64,000 nucleotides of DNA, taken from contig NZ_JAMTCR010000003.1 in the NCBI RefSeq assembly GCF_024171945.1, positions 858,211 to 922,210 of the forward strand, given 5' to 3'. Position 1 is the first letter of the stretch, and every line of letters begins with the position of its first letter. Shown here piece after piece: positions 17,401 through 26,956 of the stretch. The stretch is from Actinokineospora globicatena (GTDB lineage Bacteria > Actinomycetota > Actinomycetes > Mycobacteriales > Pseudonocardiaceae). The notes beneath the pieces were generated by a model that had not been told where the DNA came from, searched no databases, and saw nothing but the letters and a program-made list of their open reading frames with translations. A program made the translations under genes and the position numbers.

Positions 17401-19638
17401 TCAGCGGTCACCGGTGGGGGTGTGCAGCACGCCGGCGTTGTCCGGGCCGAGGGGGGCGATCGGCGGCGCCGCGGCCGCGATGAGGCTGTCCCGCGCCGCG
17501 GCGACGACCGCGTCGGCGGTGAGCCCGAACTGCTCGTAAAGCACGGTGTAAGCCGCGCTGGCGCCGTAGTGGTCCAGGCTGACGATCCTGCCCGCGTCGC
17601 CGACGAACTCCCGCCACCCCAGGGATATGCCTGCCTCGACGCTCACCCGGGCGCGCACCGTGGGTGGCAGCACCTGCTCCCGGTAGGCCCGGTCCTGGGC
17701 GGCGAACCATTCCCAGCACGGCAGCGACACCACTCTCGTCGCGACGCCGTCGGCCTCCAGCACCTCTCGGGCGGTGATGGCGATCTGCACTTCGGAACCG
17801 GTGCCCATCAGGATGACTTCGGGCGTGCCGCTGGAGGCCTCGGCCAGCACGTACCCGCCTCTGGCCACTCCCTCGGCGGAGGCGAACTTCGCGCGGTCGA
17901 GAACGGGCAGGTTCTGCCGGGACAGCGCGAGCCCGGCCGGGCGGTCGTCGTGCTCGAGAATGGTGCGCCAGGCGACCGCGGTCTCATTGGCGTCGGCTGG
18001 GCGGACGAAGTCCAGGCCGGGGATGGCCCGCAGTGCCGCATAGTGCTCGATCGGCTGATGGGTGGGGCCGTCCTCGCCAAGTCCGATGGAGTCGTGTGTC
18101 CACACGTAGACGACCGGGAGCTGCATGAGTGCGGCCAAGCGGACCGCGCCGCGCATGTAGTCGGAGAAGGTGAGGAACGTGCCGCCGTACACGCGGGTTC
18201 CGCCGTGCACCGCGATGCCGTTCATGATCGCGCCCATGGCGTGCTCGCGGACGCCGAAGTGCAGCGTGCGCCCGTACGGGCCGCCCGACCACATCTTGGT
18301 CTGCCGGGACGCCGGAAGGAACGAGGCCGTTCCCTTGACGGCGGTGTTGTTGCTCTCCGCGAGGTCGGCCGAACCGCCCCACAGCTCCGGCAGGACCGGG
18401 TACAGGGCGGCAAGGACCTCACCGGAGGCCTTCCTGGTGGCCACGCCCTTGGGGTCGGCGTCCCACGTCGGGAGGTCGTCCGCCCAGTCTCGCGGCAGCG
18501 TCCGGGTGGACAGCCGCTCCAGCAGCGCGGCGCCCTCGGGATTGCCCGCCCGCCACAGGTCGAAGCGTTGCTGCCACTGGGTGTGCGCCTGCTTGCCGCG
18601 CTCCGCGACTCGTCGGGCGTGCTCGAGCACCTCCGGGGCGACCTCGAAGGTCTTGTCGGGGTCGAAACCGAGGATCTGCTTGGTCGCCCGGACCTCGTCC
18701 TCGCCCAGCGCCGATCCGTGCGCGGCGCCGGTGTTCTGCTTGGTCGGCGCGGGCCAGCCGATGATCGTCCGCAGCACGACCAGCGACGGGCGGCCCGCCT
18801 CCGCCTTGGCGGCGGCCAGCGCGCGGTCGACCGCTGCCAGGTCCTCGCCGTCATCGACGTGCTGCACGTGCCAGCCGTACGCCTGGTACCGCGCGCCGAC
18901 GTCCTCGGTGAACGCGATGTCGGTGTCATCTTCGATCGAGATCCGGTTGGCGTCGTAGATCAGGACCAGGTTCCCCAACTCCTGGGTGCCTGCCAGCGAC
19001 GACGCCTCGCCACTGACCCCCTCCTGGAGGTCGCCGTCGGAGGCGAACACCCAGATCGTGTGGTCGAACACGCTCTCACCCCCGCCGGCATCGGGATCGA
19101 GCAAGCCGCGCTCGCGACGAGCGGCCATCGCCATGCCGACGGCGTTGCCGACGCCTTGGCCGAGCGGGCCGGTCGTCGTCTCCACACCGGGCGTGTGGTT
19201 GACCTCGGGGTGGCCCGGTGTGCGGGAGCCCCAGGTGCGCAACGCCTGCAGATCTGGGAGTTCCAGGCCGTAACCGGAGAGGAACAGCTGGATGTAGAGG
19301 GTGAGGCTGGAATGTCCCATTGACAGGACGAAGCGGTCGCGACCGGCCCAGTTCGGGTCGCCTGGGTCGTGCCGCAGCCACTTCTGAAACAGCAGGTACG
19401 CGGTGGGGCTCATGCTCATCGCGGTGCCGGGGTGGCCATTGCCTGCCTTCTGCACGGCGTCCATAGCCAGTACACGCCCGGTGTGGATCGCGCGGCGGTC
19501 GAGATCCCCCATCCCCTCAGGGAGGCCGGGGCGCGGCTGGGAGGGGTTGCCGGTGGGCGCGTCACTCGCGGCCTCGGCGGGTGCCTCAGCCCGAGTGCTC
19601 TTCGTCCCCGCAGCGGGATCAGTCTCGTCGGCAGTCAT
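17401..19638 (-). CDS. tkt: Transketolase
   Basis: 745 residues from ATG 19638 (GGGAG upstream); an ATG twelve codons earlier (19674) is possible. Thiamine-diphosphate enzyme that moves two-carbon units between sugar phosphates. Motifs in order: 'KAGNGHPGTAMSMSP', 'GPLGQGVGNAVGMA', the ThDP/Mg site 'SDGDLQEGVSGEA' with 'YDANRISIEDDT', 'FGVREHAMG' carrying the catalytic Glu, and 'THDSIGLGEDGPTHQP'. The first 50 or so residues are a disordered Ala/Pro/Glu tail longer than usual. It precedes transaldolase in the same direction; together they provide erythrose-4-phosphate, the co-substrate of DAHP synthase. Confidence 0.95.
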   Translation of the reverse strand: MTADETDPAAGTKSTRAEAPAEAASDAPTGNPSQPRPGLPEGMGDLDRRAIHTGRVLAMDAVQKAGNGHPGTAMSMSPTAYLLFQKWLRHDPGDPNWAGRDRFVLSMGHSSLTLYIQLFLSGYGLELPDLQALRTWGSRTPGHPEVNHTPGVETTTGPLGQGVGNAVGMAMAARRERGLLDPDAGGGESVFDHTIWVFASDGDLQEGVSGEASSLAGTQELGNLVLIYDANRISIEDDTDIAFTEDVGARYQAYGWHVQHVDDGEDLAAVDRALAAAKAEAGRPSLVVLRTIIGWPAPTKQNTGAAHGSALGEDEVRATKQILGFDPDKTFEVAPEVLEHARRVAERGKQAHTQWQQRFDLWRAGNPEGAALLERLSTRTLPRDWADDLPTWDADPKGVATRKASGEVLAALYPVLPELWGGSADLAESNNTAVKGTASFLPASRQTKMWSGGPYGRTLHFGVREHAMGAIMNGIAVHGGTRVYGGTFLTFSDYMRGAVRLAALMQLPVVYVWTHDSIGLGEDGPTHQPIEHYAALRAIPGLDFVRPADANETAVAWRTILEHDDRPAGLALSRQNLPVLDRAKFASAEGVARGGYVLAEASSGTPEVILMGTGSEVQIAITAREVLEADGVATRVVSLPCWEWFAAQDRAYREQVLPPTVRARVSVEAGISLGWREFVGDAGRIVSLDHYGASAAYTVLYEQFGLTADAVVAAARDSLIAAAAPPIAPLGPDNAGVLHTPTGDR

Positions 19639-19690
19639 CAGATGCGGTTCTCCCTGGGGTGCGGCTGTGGACATTCCGGCGGCGAGCGGG

Positions 19691-19975
19691 TCAGGCGAGT
19701 GGGGTGTGGTTCAACGCCTTGGCGAGGTCGCCAGAGGTGTCGTAGGTGGTGGCGCAGTCCTGCTGGAGCTCGTCCCCGAAGCCGCCGGACCGCACGACGA
19801 TCGCGGGCGTCCCAGTCCACCCCAGGCCGAGCGCGCCATGGGGTTGGCGGCGGTGGTCGGTCGGGGGCCGGGGTTGAAGACGCGTGTTCCGGCGCCGGTG
19901 ATGTCCATCGGGATGTGGGAGTGACCGAACACCACGAGGTTCGCGTCGGGAACCGGCGGGACGGGACGACGACCG
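19691..19975 (-). pseudogene. Remnant of a YfcE-like metallophosphoesterase
   Basis: One frame reads 'VVFGHSHIPMDITGAG' and 'TRVFNPG', the GH(S/T)H metal motif and the strand before the conserved 'NPGSPTDRRRQP' of YfcE-type phosphoesterases. The second half of that motif (PTDHRRQPHGALGLGW) continues in the next frame to the stop at 19691, so a single-base shift lies near 19865. Everything upstream, including the other metal-binding motifs, is absent. Confidence 0.65.
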
Positions 19976-19977
19976 GG

Positions 19978-20544
19978 TCATCGCGTTGTTCTGCCTTCGC
20001 GACTGCCGACGTAGGACCGTCGGCGGAGTGTGGCGAGCCAGCGCGGACCGGAGGACGGCGGGACGAAGGCGATTTCGGTATCCGTCGCGGTGGTGAGGAC
20101 CAGGTGTCCGACCACGGCGTCCGCCACGGTGAGCGTGAACCGCAGGGGCGCGAACGGTTCCAGGGAGTCGAGTCTCGCGTCAGCGGGCGCGTGCGTGGCG
20201 CGAGCGGTCACGACCTCGGCGATGAACGTCGTGATCGTGCTGAAGTGCGCTGAGGTCCAGGCCCGGGCGGGGAACGGGAAACGCGCGGCGCTGCTGGAGA
20301 GCAAGAGGTCCCAGGGCTCTTCCGCGGCGACGCGGATGGCCAGTCCCAGGATGTCCGGCACGTTCCCGGGTAGGCCGATCCCTCTGGACAGACGGACGAC
20401 CGCTTGACCGCCTTCCCTCGGCAGGCGCAACCACTCGGGGCAGTGAGCGGTGGCACTGAGGGTGGCGATGAAAGTCCTCCCTCGCGGATGGAAAGCACGA
20501 GCCCGCCTGAGGCGGGCCAACATTCGAAAGCCGGCCTCGATCAC
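19978..20544 (-). CDS. Hypothetical protein of the actinobacterial 'phosphodiesterase'/catalase-like type
   Basis: 188 residues from GTG 20544; an internal ATG at 20523 is an equally good start. The block 'RAFHPRGRTFIATLSATA', 'AVVRLSRGIGLPGNVPDIL', 'GLAIRVAAEEPWDLLLSSS' matches a family common in Streptomyces relatives, often labelled phosphodiesterase, that shares the 'VR.S.g.g.p...PD.LG.A.R' pattern with the catalase heme fold. The catalytic His of catalase is not evident. Substrate and activity are unknown. Confidence 0.6.
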   Translation of the reverse strand: MIEAGFRMLARLRRARAFHPRGRTFIATLSATAHCPEWLRLPREGGQAVVRLSRGIGLPGNVPDILGLAIRVAAEEPWDLLLSSSAARFPFPARAWTSAHFSTITTFIAEVVTARATHAPADARLDSLEPFAPLRFTLTVADAVVGHLVLTTATDTEIAFVPPSSGPRWLATLRRRSYVGSREGRTTR

Positions 20545-20635
20545 AGATGACGGCTACCACAGCCCGCCGTGCGCAAACCTCACCACGGCGAAGGCGGTCA
20601 CGACGCGTCGAGCTCGGCCTGGCGGCTTCGGGTCA

Positions 20636-21000
20636 GGTGCCGCACAAGGGGCGGACCAGGTCACGCATGGCGGCCGAAGGCCTGAGTCCGAGCTCCGCGC
20701 GCAGTTGCGCGCTAAACCGGCGGTTCAGTCGTGACGCCTTGGCCAGATTGCCCACGGCTAGGTGTACTTCGACGAGCGTCCTCTGTGCACTTTCCGCAGC
20801 GGGTCTGCGTGCACTGCGGCCATCGCGGTCCGGTACGCGAGGTAGTGGCCCTCGGACGTCACCGCTGCGGCCGTGGCCGATCACCCAGTGGTCGCTACGA
20901 TCGCGGGCGGGATGGACCCGCAGCAGGCCAGGTTGCAGACCGCCCGGCTCGACAAAGTGACCGACGATCCCGGTGTGCGCGACATGCTCGGCCCGCGACA
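20636..21000 (-). pseudogene. C-terminal remnant of a SARP-type regulator (BTAD domain)
   Basis: The final frame reads 'ESAQRTLVEVHLAVGNLAKA', 'RRFSAQLRAELGLRPSAAM' and ends RPLCGT, the last two helical hairpins of a bacterial transcriptional activator domain. The preceding segment 'LAYRTAMAAVHADPLR' lies in another frame; adding one G after the CTGCGG near 20800 joins them. No DNA-binding domain or P-loop remains. Confidence 0.6.
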
Positions 21001-21564
21001 CCGCCCACTGGAACATGTGGCTCGCCGCGATCGAGGAACTCCAGGGCCAGTTGCGTCGAGCGGTGGGCGAAGGGTTGGCTTCGAGTGCACGACCGGCTCC
21101 TGACCTTCCGACCGCCGACCATGGCTAGCGAAGGTTGAAGGGATCGCCGTCAGCGCGGGATCTGGGCACGTCCCGACGAAGTGGTCCCATCGTAACTCGG
21201 ACGACAACCCCGGCGCACGATGGAGCCCAACGAGCCGTCCCCACGACGGCCTGCAGCCAATGTCCCCCAAGACAACCGCGAACTGCTGGGCGTGCGCCCC
21301 TGCGTCGGCACCAAGAACATGCCGCCATAGGGTTAGTGATCGAGGGAGTGGACATGGGGACTCGTGGTGAACCAGGTTTGGCGGTTACCTCGCTTGCTTG
21401 CCAAAGACCACCTGTAATTGGACCGCGTCGTTGCCTGCGGTGTCGGCTGGCGAATCACGGCGATAGGCGTCGAGTAGCGACGATCTGCGCCTGCGAGAGG
21501 CGCCGGAGGGTGCTGGGTATGCTCACACCCTCCGGCGACCGCGCGGACGACCGCGTTCGGTTGG
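21001..21564. other. Interval without a supported gene
   Basis: About 560 bases between the SARP remnant and the envelope operon. Short open frames exist on both strands but none shows codon bias or a ribosome binding site. Possibly further decayed regulator sequence. Confidence 0.4.
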
Positions 21565-22164
21565 TTACGACTTCGCGGTACTCTTGACATCCTGTGACGC
21601 CGACTTGGCCTCGTCGGTCACCGCTTGGGCGGCATCCGCGGCGCTGGATCGCACCGACTCGACGGCCTCCTGTGCCGGTTCGCGTAAGGCCTCACCCGCC
21701 TGTTGGGCCGCCGCGCCGAGGTGTTCACCCATCGGGCCCGCGACCTGGTCCTTGACCTTCTCGGCAGCCTTCTGTTCGGGCTCGCTCGCCGGGGCGAGGG
21801 AGGCCACCAACCACCCGGCACCGAAAGCGATCAAACCCACTGCCAGCGGGTTGCCCGCTGTGTTCCGGCGGATCGCGTCGGGAGCCTCCTGCACGGCCTG
21901 CACCGCGGCCGACGCTCCAGCGGACACGGCGTCGGTGACCCCGCTCGCCGCCTGGTGCGCCTGCCCTCGGCTCGGACCGGGCTTCGGCGAGGGCGCGCCC
22001 ATCACGGTGTCCCGGACGCCTGACACGGACCTGCGCAGACGACTCACCTTGCGGTGCACCACCCTGCTCGGGGTGACCTTCTCCGCCAACGCGTCGACGT
22101 CGGCGCTGAGCACACGCTGCGTGCCCTCGATCTCTTTGCGCAACTGCTCGGGATCTGTGCTCAC
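21565..22164 (-). CDS. DUF3618 protein, third gene of an envelope operon
   Basis: 199 residues. GTG start at 22164 with GTGAGGAA upstream. The N-terminal 'TDPEQLRKEIEGTQRVLSAD' and 'DALAEKVTPSRVVHRKV' are the DUF3618 signature. A glycine-flanked hydrophobic segment 'PLAVGLIAFGAGWLVASLA' around residue 110 is a probable membrane helix, followed by a long Ala/Glu-rich amphipathic helix (coiled-coil-like). It is preceded ten bases upstream by the holin-superfamily gene. The usual partners in actinobacteria are exactly these two upstream genes; a role in membrane stress is generally assumed, not shown. Confidence 0.85.
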   Translation of the reverse strand: MSTDPEQLRKEIEGTQRVLSADVDALAEKVTPSRVVHRKVSRLRRSVSGVRDTVMGAPSPKPGPSRGQAHQAASGVTDAVSAGASAAVQAVQEAPDAIRRNTAGNPLAVGLIAFGAGWLVASLAPASEPEQKAAEKVKDQVAGPMGEHLGAAAQQAGEALREPAQEAVESVRSSAADAAQAVTDEAKSASQDVKSTAKS

Positions 22165-22174
22165 GTTGTGTTCC

Positions 22175-22585
22175 TCACTGGGGCTTGAGCGTGTCGGGGA
22201 CCTGCTTGAGGGTGTCCACGGTGCGTTCCGGGACGGGGTCGACGCTGCCGAGCGCACTGCGGCCGGACGCGTACAGCGCGGCGCCCACGACCGCCCAGAG
22301 TGCGGCGACGACGAGTGCGGACCAGCCCTCGTCGATCACGTTGGCCAGCCCCCACCACAGGGCGAAAGACAGGAACAGCACAACCATGTAGCCCGCGAAA
22401 CCCGCACCGCCGAGCATCCCGGCACCGCGAGCCGCCTTCTTCGCCTCGGACGTCAGTTCAGCCTTGGCGAGCGCGAGTTCCTGGCGCACCAACGTGGACA
22501 GGTCCCGCGAGATGTCGCCCATGAGGGCACCGACCGAGACCCCTTCGACGTCGCGCGGCGGGATGGCCGGTGTCGGCGGCGTCAT
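22175..22585 (-). CDS. Phage-holin superfamily / YqjE-like membrane protein
   Basis: 136 residues. 'VGALMGDISRDLSTLVRQEL' and 'ALAKAELTSEAKKAARGAG' form the typical amphipathic N-terminal helix, followed by two membrane helices ('YMVVLFLSFALWWGLANV' and 'ALVVAALWAVVGAALYASG'). The ATG overlaps the stop of the upstream gene (ATGA), which means coupled translation. The family (PF07332-type) is not a lysis holin; it sits with DUF3618 proteins in actinobacteria and probably helps envelope integrity. Confidence 0.85.
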   Translation of the reverse strand: MTPPTPAIPPRDVEGVSVGALMGDISRDLSTLVRQELALAKAELTSEAKKAARGAGMLGGAGFAGYMVVLFLSFALWWGLANVIDEGWSALVVAALWAVVGAALYASGRSALGSVDPVPERTVDTLKQVPDTLKPQ

Positions 22586-23238
22586 GCGAGACCGGGCCTC
22601 TGCACCGATGTGGCGGGTGCGCCCGCGGGGACCGGGACGGGTGGGACGAACGGCGTTTCCGCCACCGCGTGCCGCGCCGAAGCCGTGTCCGCGACAGCGG
22701 GCCGGATGGGGTCGCGGTGCTCCGCGGCGCTGTCCCGGTCACCGTCGGACCGGCTGGCAGCGGTGAGACCGCGGGTCAACCGACCGGCGAGCACACCCGC
22801 GGCCAATGCGCCCGCGAGGAAGGCGCCCGGTTTGCGCCTGGCGAACTCGCGCACCTCTTCCACCAGGTCACCCGGCTCGCGGTCCGATAGCCAGGACGCC
22901 GCGGTCCGGGTCCGCCGGGCCGTCTCCCGGACGACGTTGTCGACCAGACCAGGCTGTTCGGAGTGCTCCGACAGACCATCGAGGTGATCGGCGATGGTGT
23001 GCAGCCCGTCCGCGGCTTTGCGCTGGGTGTCCTTGGCCTGCTCGCGCACCTGGTCGAGTCCCTTGTCGACCATGCCGCCAACCTGGTCGCGGGCCTGTGC
23101 GGTAACCTGCTTGACCCCCTCCGCCGCGGTGTCGGCGACCTGCGACCCGCCCGAGGCGACAGCGGCGCGGACACCCGGCTCGGCGGTGCCGCTGCGGGTG
23201 GGGGGCGACGGCGCGTAGCCGCCGGGTTGCTGCGTCAT
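22582..23238 (-). CDS. Amphipathic membrane-associated protein, first gene of the envelope operon
   Basis: 218 residues; AGGAGG six bases before the ATG at 23238. A disordered Gly/Pro N-terminus leads into an apolipoprotein-like amphipathic region (VADTAAEGVKQVTAQARDQV, 'MVDKGLDQVREQAKDTQRK'), then 'EFARRKPGAFLAGALAAGVL' with a short hydrophobic helix, and a Pro-rich tail. The KPG-hydrophobic pattern is shared with the DUF3618 partner. Heads a three-gene operon with its own strong ribosome binding site. Function inferred only from context. Confidence 0.75.
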   Translation of the reverse strand: MTQQPGGYAPSPPTRSGTAEPGVRAAVASGGSQVADTAAEGVKQVTAQARDQVGGMVDKGLDQVREQAKDTQRKAADGLHTIADHLDGLSEHSEQPGLVDNVVRETARRTRTAASWLSDREPGDLVEEVREFARRKPGAFLAGALAAGVLAGRLTRGLTAASRSDGDRDSAAEHRDPIRPAVADTASARHAVAETPFVPPVPVPAGAPATSVQRPGLA

Positions 23239-23689
23239 TCGGTCCTCCTGGGGACTGGGACGGCTTCGTGGCAACGGCCTACCCGTGAGATCTGCGGCAA
23301 AACACCGTGCTGGCAAGGTTTTCACAGGACGGACAACGGGCAGCCTTCAGTGGTTCGTCGAATCGACCAACCAATCGGTTGCGAGTGCCGCTACCGCACT
23401 AGCTGACGATGACTGCCATAGCGGCGCACATCGATTACCGCGGCCACCGTGGGGGTGGTTTCGGCACCAGTACCTCCTCGGCCACCAGCCCTTCGGCGCA
23501 ACCCAAGATATTTGGTCCCAAATGGACCGTAGGTGCGGTGGGCACGAGCGAAACTCGGACGCACGACGGCGACGTGACCTATCAACGCTGCGGACCCGCC
23601 CCTGCTGACTGGACGCGCGCTGCCACGTTCACCAGCCTCTGCGTGCGCATCAGCGGTCTGTTGGACCGCACCCACTCCAACAGACGAGA
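23239..23689. other. Upstream region of the envelope operon
   Basis: About 450 bases holding the operon promoter. I see no gene. The segment 23320-23560 is less GC-rich than its surroundings. Confidence 0.4.
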
Positions 23690-24025
23690 CACCACAACTA
23701 CGTCGCCTGCACCGCGCGGATCGCCTCGGCACTGGGCTTCACCGACCCATCACGCGACCAGGCGGAACTGGTCGCACGCCTGGGAGGCGTTCCGGCCCGA
23801 ACAGCGCGCTCCGCATTGCGGGCCCGCGACGCCCGGTTCCCGCTGCTCGACCCACCACTCCCCTGGCTCGCGCGGATGCCCTACGCCGCCATGGCAACAA
23901 CCGCGTTCGCCGCGCTTCCATCCTGGGACACGGTCACAACTGGGTTGCCCGGCCTTGACGGCACGTCGCTGCCAGTCTCCGAGCACTTTCTGCTCCGCTC
24001 GACCCGATGGGCCATGACAGGCTGA
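23690..24025 (+). pseudogene. C-terminal fragment of an unrecognised gene
   Basis: From about 23690 the plus strand reads a regular, GC3-biased protein (NYVACTARIASALGFTDPSR, 'DQAELVARLGGVPARTARS', 'LLDPPLPWLARMPYAAM') to a TGA at 24025. No start codon with a ribosome binding site precedes it and the upstream sequence in this frame is not protein-like, so it is probably the tail of a lost gene. Family unknown. Confidence 0.3.
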
Positions 24026-24156
24026 CGCTCCTGCTCTGGGTGATCAGGTTCAACCCAGGTGCCGGTTCATAGTCCTTCTGTTTCCTACATCCCGAGGAGC
24101 CGCACGCGCGCGGTCACGCCGCCTGCGGCAGCGTGGGACTGCTTGCGATGACCTGA

Positions 24157-24200
24157 GGCGAACAACGTCCGTCCCCCGCGAGGGACGGACGTTGTTCGCC
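24157..24200 (-). terminator. 19-bp perfect hairpin downstream of the beta-propeller pseudogene
   Basis: Arms 24157-24175 and 24182-24200 are exactly complementary over 19 bp with a six-base loop. It lies 23 bases past the end of the minus-strand propeller pseudogene and about 130 bases beyond the plus-strand fragment, so it could serve both directions. Confidence 0.75.
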
Positions 24201-24223
24201 TTCTGTGGTGGTGCGCGCCGAGG

Positions 24224-25245
24224 TCAGGGGCGCAGTGTGTGCAGGGTCGGGGTGTCGTTCGGCTCCTCGTGGGTGATGGCGAACAGCCGCTGGCGGTCGG
24301 GTGACCAGGCCAGGCCGCGCGGGGACGCGGTGCCGGGTAGGGAGTAGGTTGTTCGGTCGGGACGGTGCCGCCGAGGCGGTACAGGGCGATGTCGTCCCCG
24401 GTGGTGTGGGTGCTGGTGGCCAGGTACTGACCGTCTGGGGAGACAGCGACGGCGTTGGGATAGGGGCCGGTGGCGTAGGCGCCTCGACGGGAGAGGTCGG
24501 TGGTGGCGAACCCGTCGACCTGGGTGCGCGACCCCGCGGCGGTGAACAGGGTCGCGCCGTCCGGGGTGAGGGAGACGTCGGTGAGGTTGCTGCCGACCGC
24601 ACCGCCGCTCGCACCAGGCACCAAGGCGCCCGCGGCGACGGAGAAGACATGCACGTTGGACAGGCTCAACTCGAGTTGGCCCACCACCACCGGGCCGTCC
24701 TCGTCCGGGGTCGCGGTGACCACCGGGGCCTTCTGGAAGGTGGCCCCGCCCTATTGGTCGAGTGCGACCGCGGGCGGGGTGGTCGCGGTGTCGAGCTTGC
24801 CGACCCGTCCGTTCCAGACGTCGTCGCAGCCGTAGTCGAACCACACCGCGGTGCCGGTGCGGGTCAGGTGGGTCGGGCAGGTCTGCGGCCCGGTCGCGTG
24901 CCGGGCGGTCTCCACCAGCCGCTCGGTGCCGATCACGGAGATGGCGTCGCCCGAGGCCAGCGCCACGTAGAGGCTGCGGCCGTCCGCGCTGAGCACCAGG
25001 CCGGTCGCCCCGTACTGGCCGGGCAGCGTCTTGACCACGCGGCCGCTGAAATCGGTGACCACAACCGTGTTGTTGGCCGACCCGCCGGTGACGAACAGCC
25101 GCCGGTTCGCCTGGTCGACCACCAGGTCACCGAAGTCGGTCAGTGGCAGTGCGGTGCCGGTGGCGTGTGCGGCGGGCGCCGCGAGCCCGGACCAGGCCGC
25201 CGGCACAGCCACTACCGCGGCAACGGTTCGCTTGCCCCGTCCCAT
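24224..25245 (-). pseudogene. Exported YVTN-type beta-propeller gene with an in-frame stop and a frameshift
   Basis: Starts at ATG 25245 (GGGGGAGGAA upstream) with a signal peptide ending AAHA. Propeller blades are clear: 'RRLFVTGGSANNTVVVTDF', 'GLVLSADGRSLYVALASG'. A TAG at 24751-24753 follows 'AVALDQ'; the same frame resumes at once as 'GGATFQKAPVVTATPDEDG' and goes on through 'VSLTPDGATLFTAAGS'. Near 24350 the frame shifts, and the last blade (SPRGLAWSPDRQRLFAITHE) ends at 24224. Read without these two defects it would be a complete protein of about 340 residues. Confidence 0.75.
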
Positions 25246-25270
25246 GATTCCTCCCCCGTTCGTCGTGTCA

Positions 25271-25606
25271 TCAGTTGCCGGACCCCGCGCGGGCGCGCCG
25301 CGAGCTGAACCACGCCCACGCCACGGCAACGGCGGCGGCCGCGGTGATCCAGAACAGCAGCCATCCCCAGGCGTAGAGCAGCCCGTCCTGGCCGGACCGG
25401 CGCTCGGTGGGGCCGAAGATCAGCATCAGCACCGGGACGCCGAGGGAGGCGCCCAACGCGGTCCACCCGGGCAGCACGCACGCCAGCAGCACGGGCACCG
25501 CGTACAGCGCGGCCACCACCAGTGCGGGGCCGACCTCGGCGCCCTTGACCAGGACAACCACGGCGGCCAGCACGAACCCGATGGCCACGCACACGAGCTT
25601 CTTCAT
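25271..25606 (-). CDS. Small integral membrane protein
   Basis: 111 residues. ATG 25606 has AAGGG eight bases upstream. Short basic start (MKKL) then four hydrophobic segments: residues 4-22, 26-45, 48-62 and 78-99, ending in a basic tail (SSRRARAGSGN) that should lie in the cytoplasm. No motif or family is recognised. It lies between two damaged genes, ends 26 bases before the propeller gene starts and could have been its partner. Confidence 0.65.
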   Translation of the reverse strand: MKKLVCVAIGFVLAAVVVLVKGAEVGPALVVAALYAVPVLLACVLPGWTALGASLGVPVLMLIFGPTERRSGQDGLLYAWGWLLFWITAAAAVAVAWAWFSSRRARAGSGN

Positions 25607-25671
25607 CTCCGACACCCTTCTGCCGCCCGCCGGGGCGGCAACCGCGCAGGCGGCCGCCCCGGCGGCGGTCC

Positions 25672-25990
25672 CTAGTTGAACCCGAGCTTGTCGCCCAGCC
25701 AGTCCTGGGCCTTGCTCGTCCCTTCCTCGATCTGCCCCTCGAACTTCTCGGTGACCCACTCGCCGCCCTTGCCGCCGAGCCAGCCACCCGCCGCGCCGCC
25801 GATGGCCGCGCCGACCGGAGCGCCGATGGCGCCACCGATCGCGCGCCCGCGCCGGACTCGATGGCGGTCTTGGTGCCCGCGGTGAGCGCCTTGCCACCTT
25901 CGCCGTAGTGCTCGGCGAAGTTCAACCCGACACCCGCGACCTGCAGGAACCTTCCACCGGACTGAGCAACAGGGCTGGCAGCGACCTAGT
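25672..25990 (-). pseudogene. Glycine-zipper C-terminus of a WXG-like or effector-type protein, frame-shifted
   Basis: One frame reads 'LQVAGVGLNFAEHYGEGGKA' and 'LTAGTKTAIESGAG'; after a single-base shift near 25850 it continues 'RAIGGAIGAPVGAAIGGAAG', 'GWLGGKGGEWVTEKFEGQI' and ends DKLGFN. The glycine-zipper centre and amphipathic flanks resemble the tails of actinobacterial secreted WXG100-associated proteins. The 5' part is missing beyond about 25990. Confidence 0.5.
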
Positions 25991-26154
25991 TGAACGCCTC
26001 GGTGCATGGCCAGCCAGCCGACCCACCGCCACCGCTCAACACAATTCCAGCCAGCGATCCACGACAAGAACCGAACGTAGTGGTTTGCGGCTCCGAGCCG
26101 AGGGGTATTTGTGGCAATCACGAGTTCGCGGTCCGATGGCTGACGAGGGGGACG

Positions 26155-26956
26155 ATGCCGATGCATGCCTCGAAACCGCTCTCCGTGGTGACCGGTGCGC
26201 CCAGTGACATCGGTCCGGAATTGGTCAAGCTCTTCGAACACAGCGTTTTCGACCTCGTCCTGGCGGCGGAGGACGACGCGATCAGCAGCGCTGCGGAGCC
26301 CATTCGAGAGCCCGGGGAAGACGTCGACGGGGTACGGGTCGACGGGTCAGCGGCAACGGCGTCGAGGAGTTCGCCGAATGGGTCGCCGAAGCCGCACGGC
26401 CGGTGGCGGCCGTCGCGTTCAACGCGGGGGTCGGGGTGAACGGAGCTTTCGTGGGCGGGACAGACCTAGAAAACCACCTCGGCATCGTCGACCTGAACAT
26501 CCGCTCGACGGTCACCTGGCCTACCGCCTGCTGTCCGAAATGGTGGCGCGGGAGGCGGGGCGGGTGTTGTTCGCCGCATCGATCGCAGCCACGTCGCCGG
26601 GTCCATCGATCTCCGGGTACAACGCTTCAGAAGCGCTTGTATCCACTTTCGCCCAGGCGCTTCGCGAGGAACCGAAGGGCAGTGGCGTGACACTGACGGC
26701 GCCGATGCCGGGGCCGAACGACACGGAGTTCGTCGACCGGGCGCACACGGGCGACACCAGACTCGGCACGGGCCCGAAGGGCAGCGCGGCGGGAATCGCC
26801 CACGAAGCGTTCGACGCGGTGATCGCGGGCAAGGACCGCGTTGTCGCGGGTTCGGTCAAGAACACCGTAAAGGCCGTCGCCGGACATGTGGTGCCGGACC
26901 CTGCTCTCGCCGCGCAACACCGAAAGATGTCGGAGACGGGCACCGATGCGGACTGA
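26155..26956 (+). pseudogene. Short-chain dehydrogenase gene with two frameshifts
   Basis: ATG 26155 follows GAGGGGG. The first frame has the nucleotide-binding 'LSVVTGAPSDIGPELVKLF' (normally TGASSGIG). The middle, 'GNGVEEFAEWVAEAARPVAA' and 'VAFNAGVGVNGAFVG' (the NNAG strand), is in a second frame; 'LSEMVAREAGRVLFAASIAA' and the catalytic YxxxS region 'ISGYNASEALVSTFAQALRE' are in a third. The active-site Lys after Tyr is Glu, another sign of decay. The stop overlaps the start of the glycosyltransferase. Confidence 0.7.
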
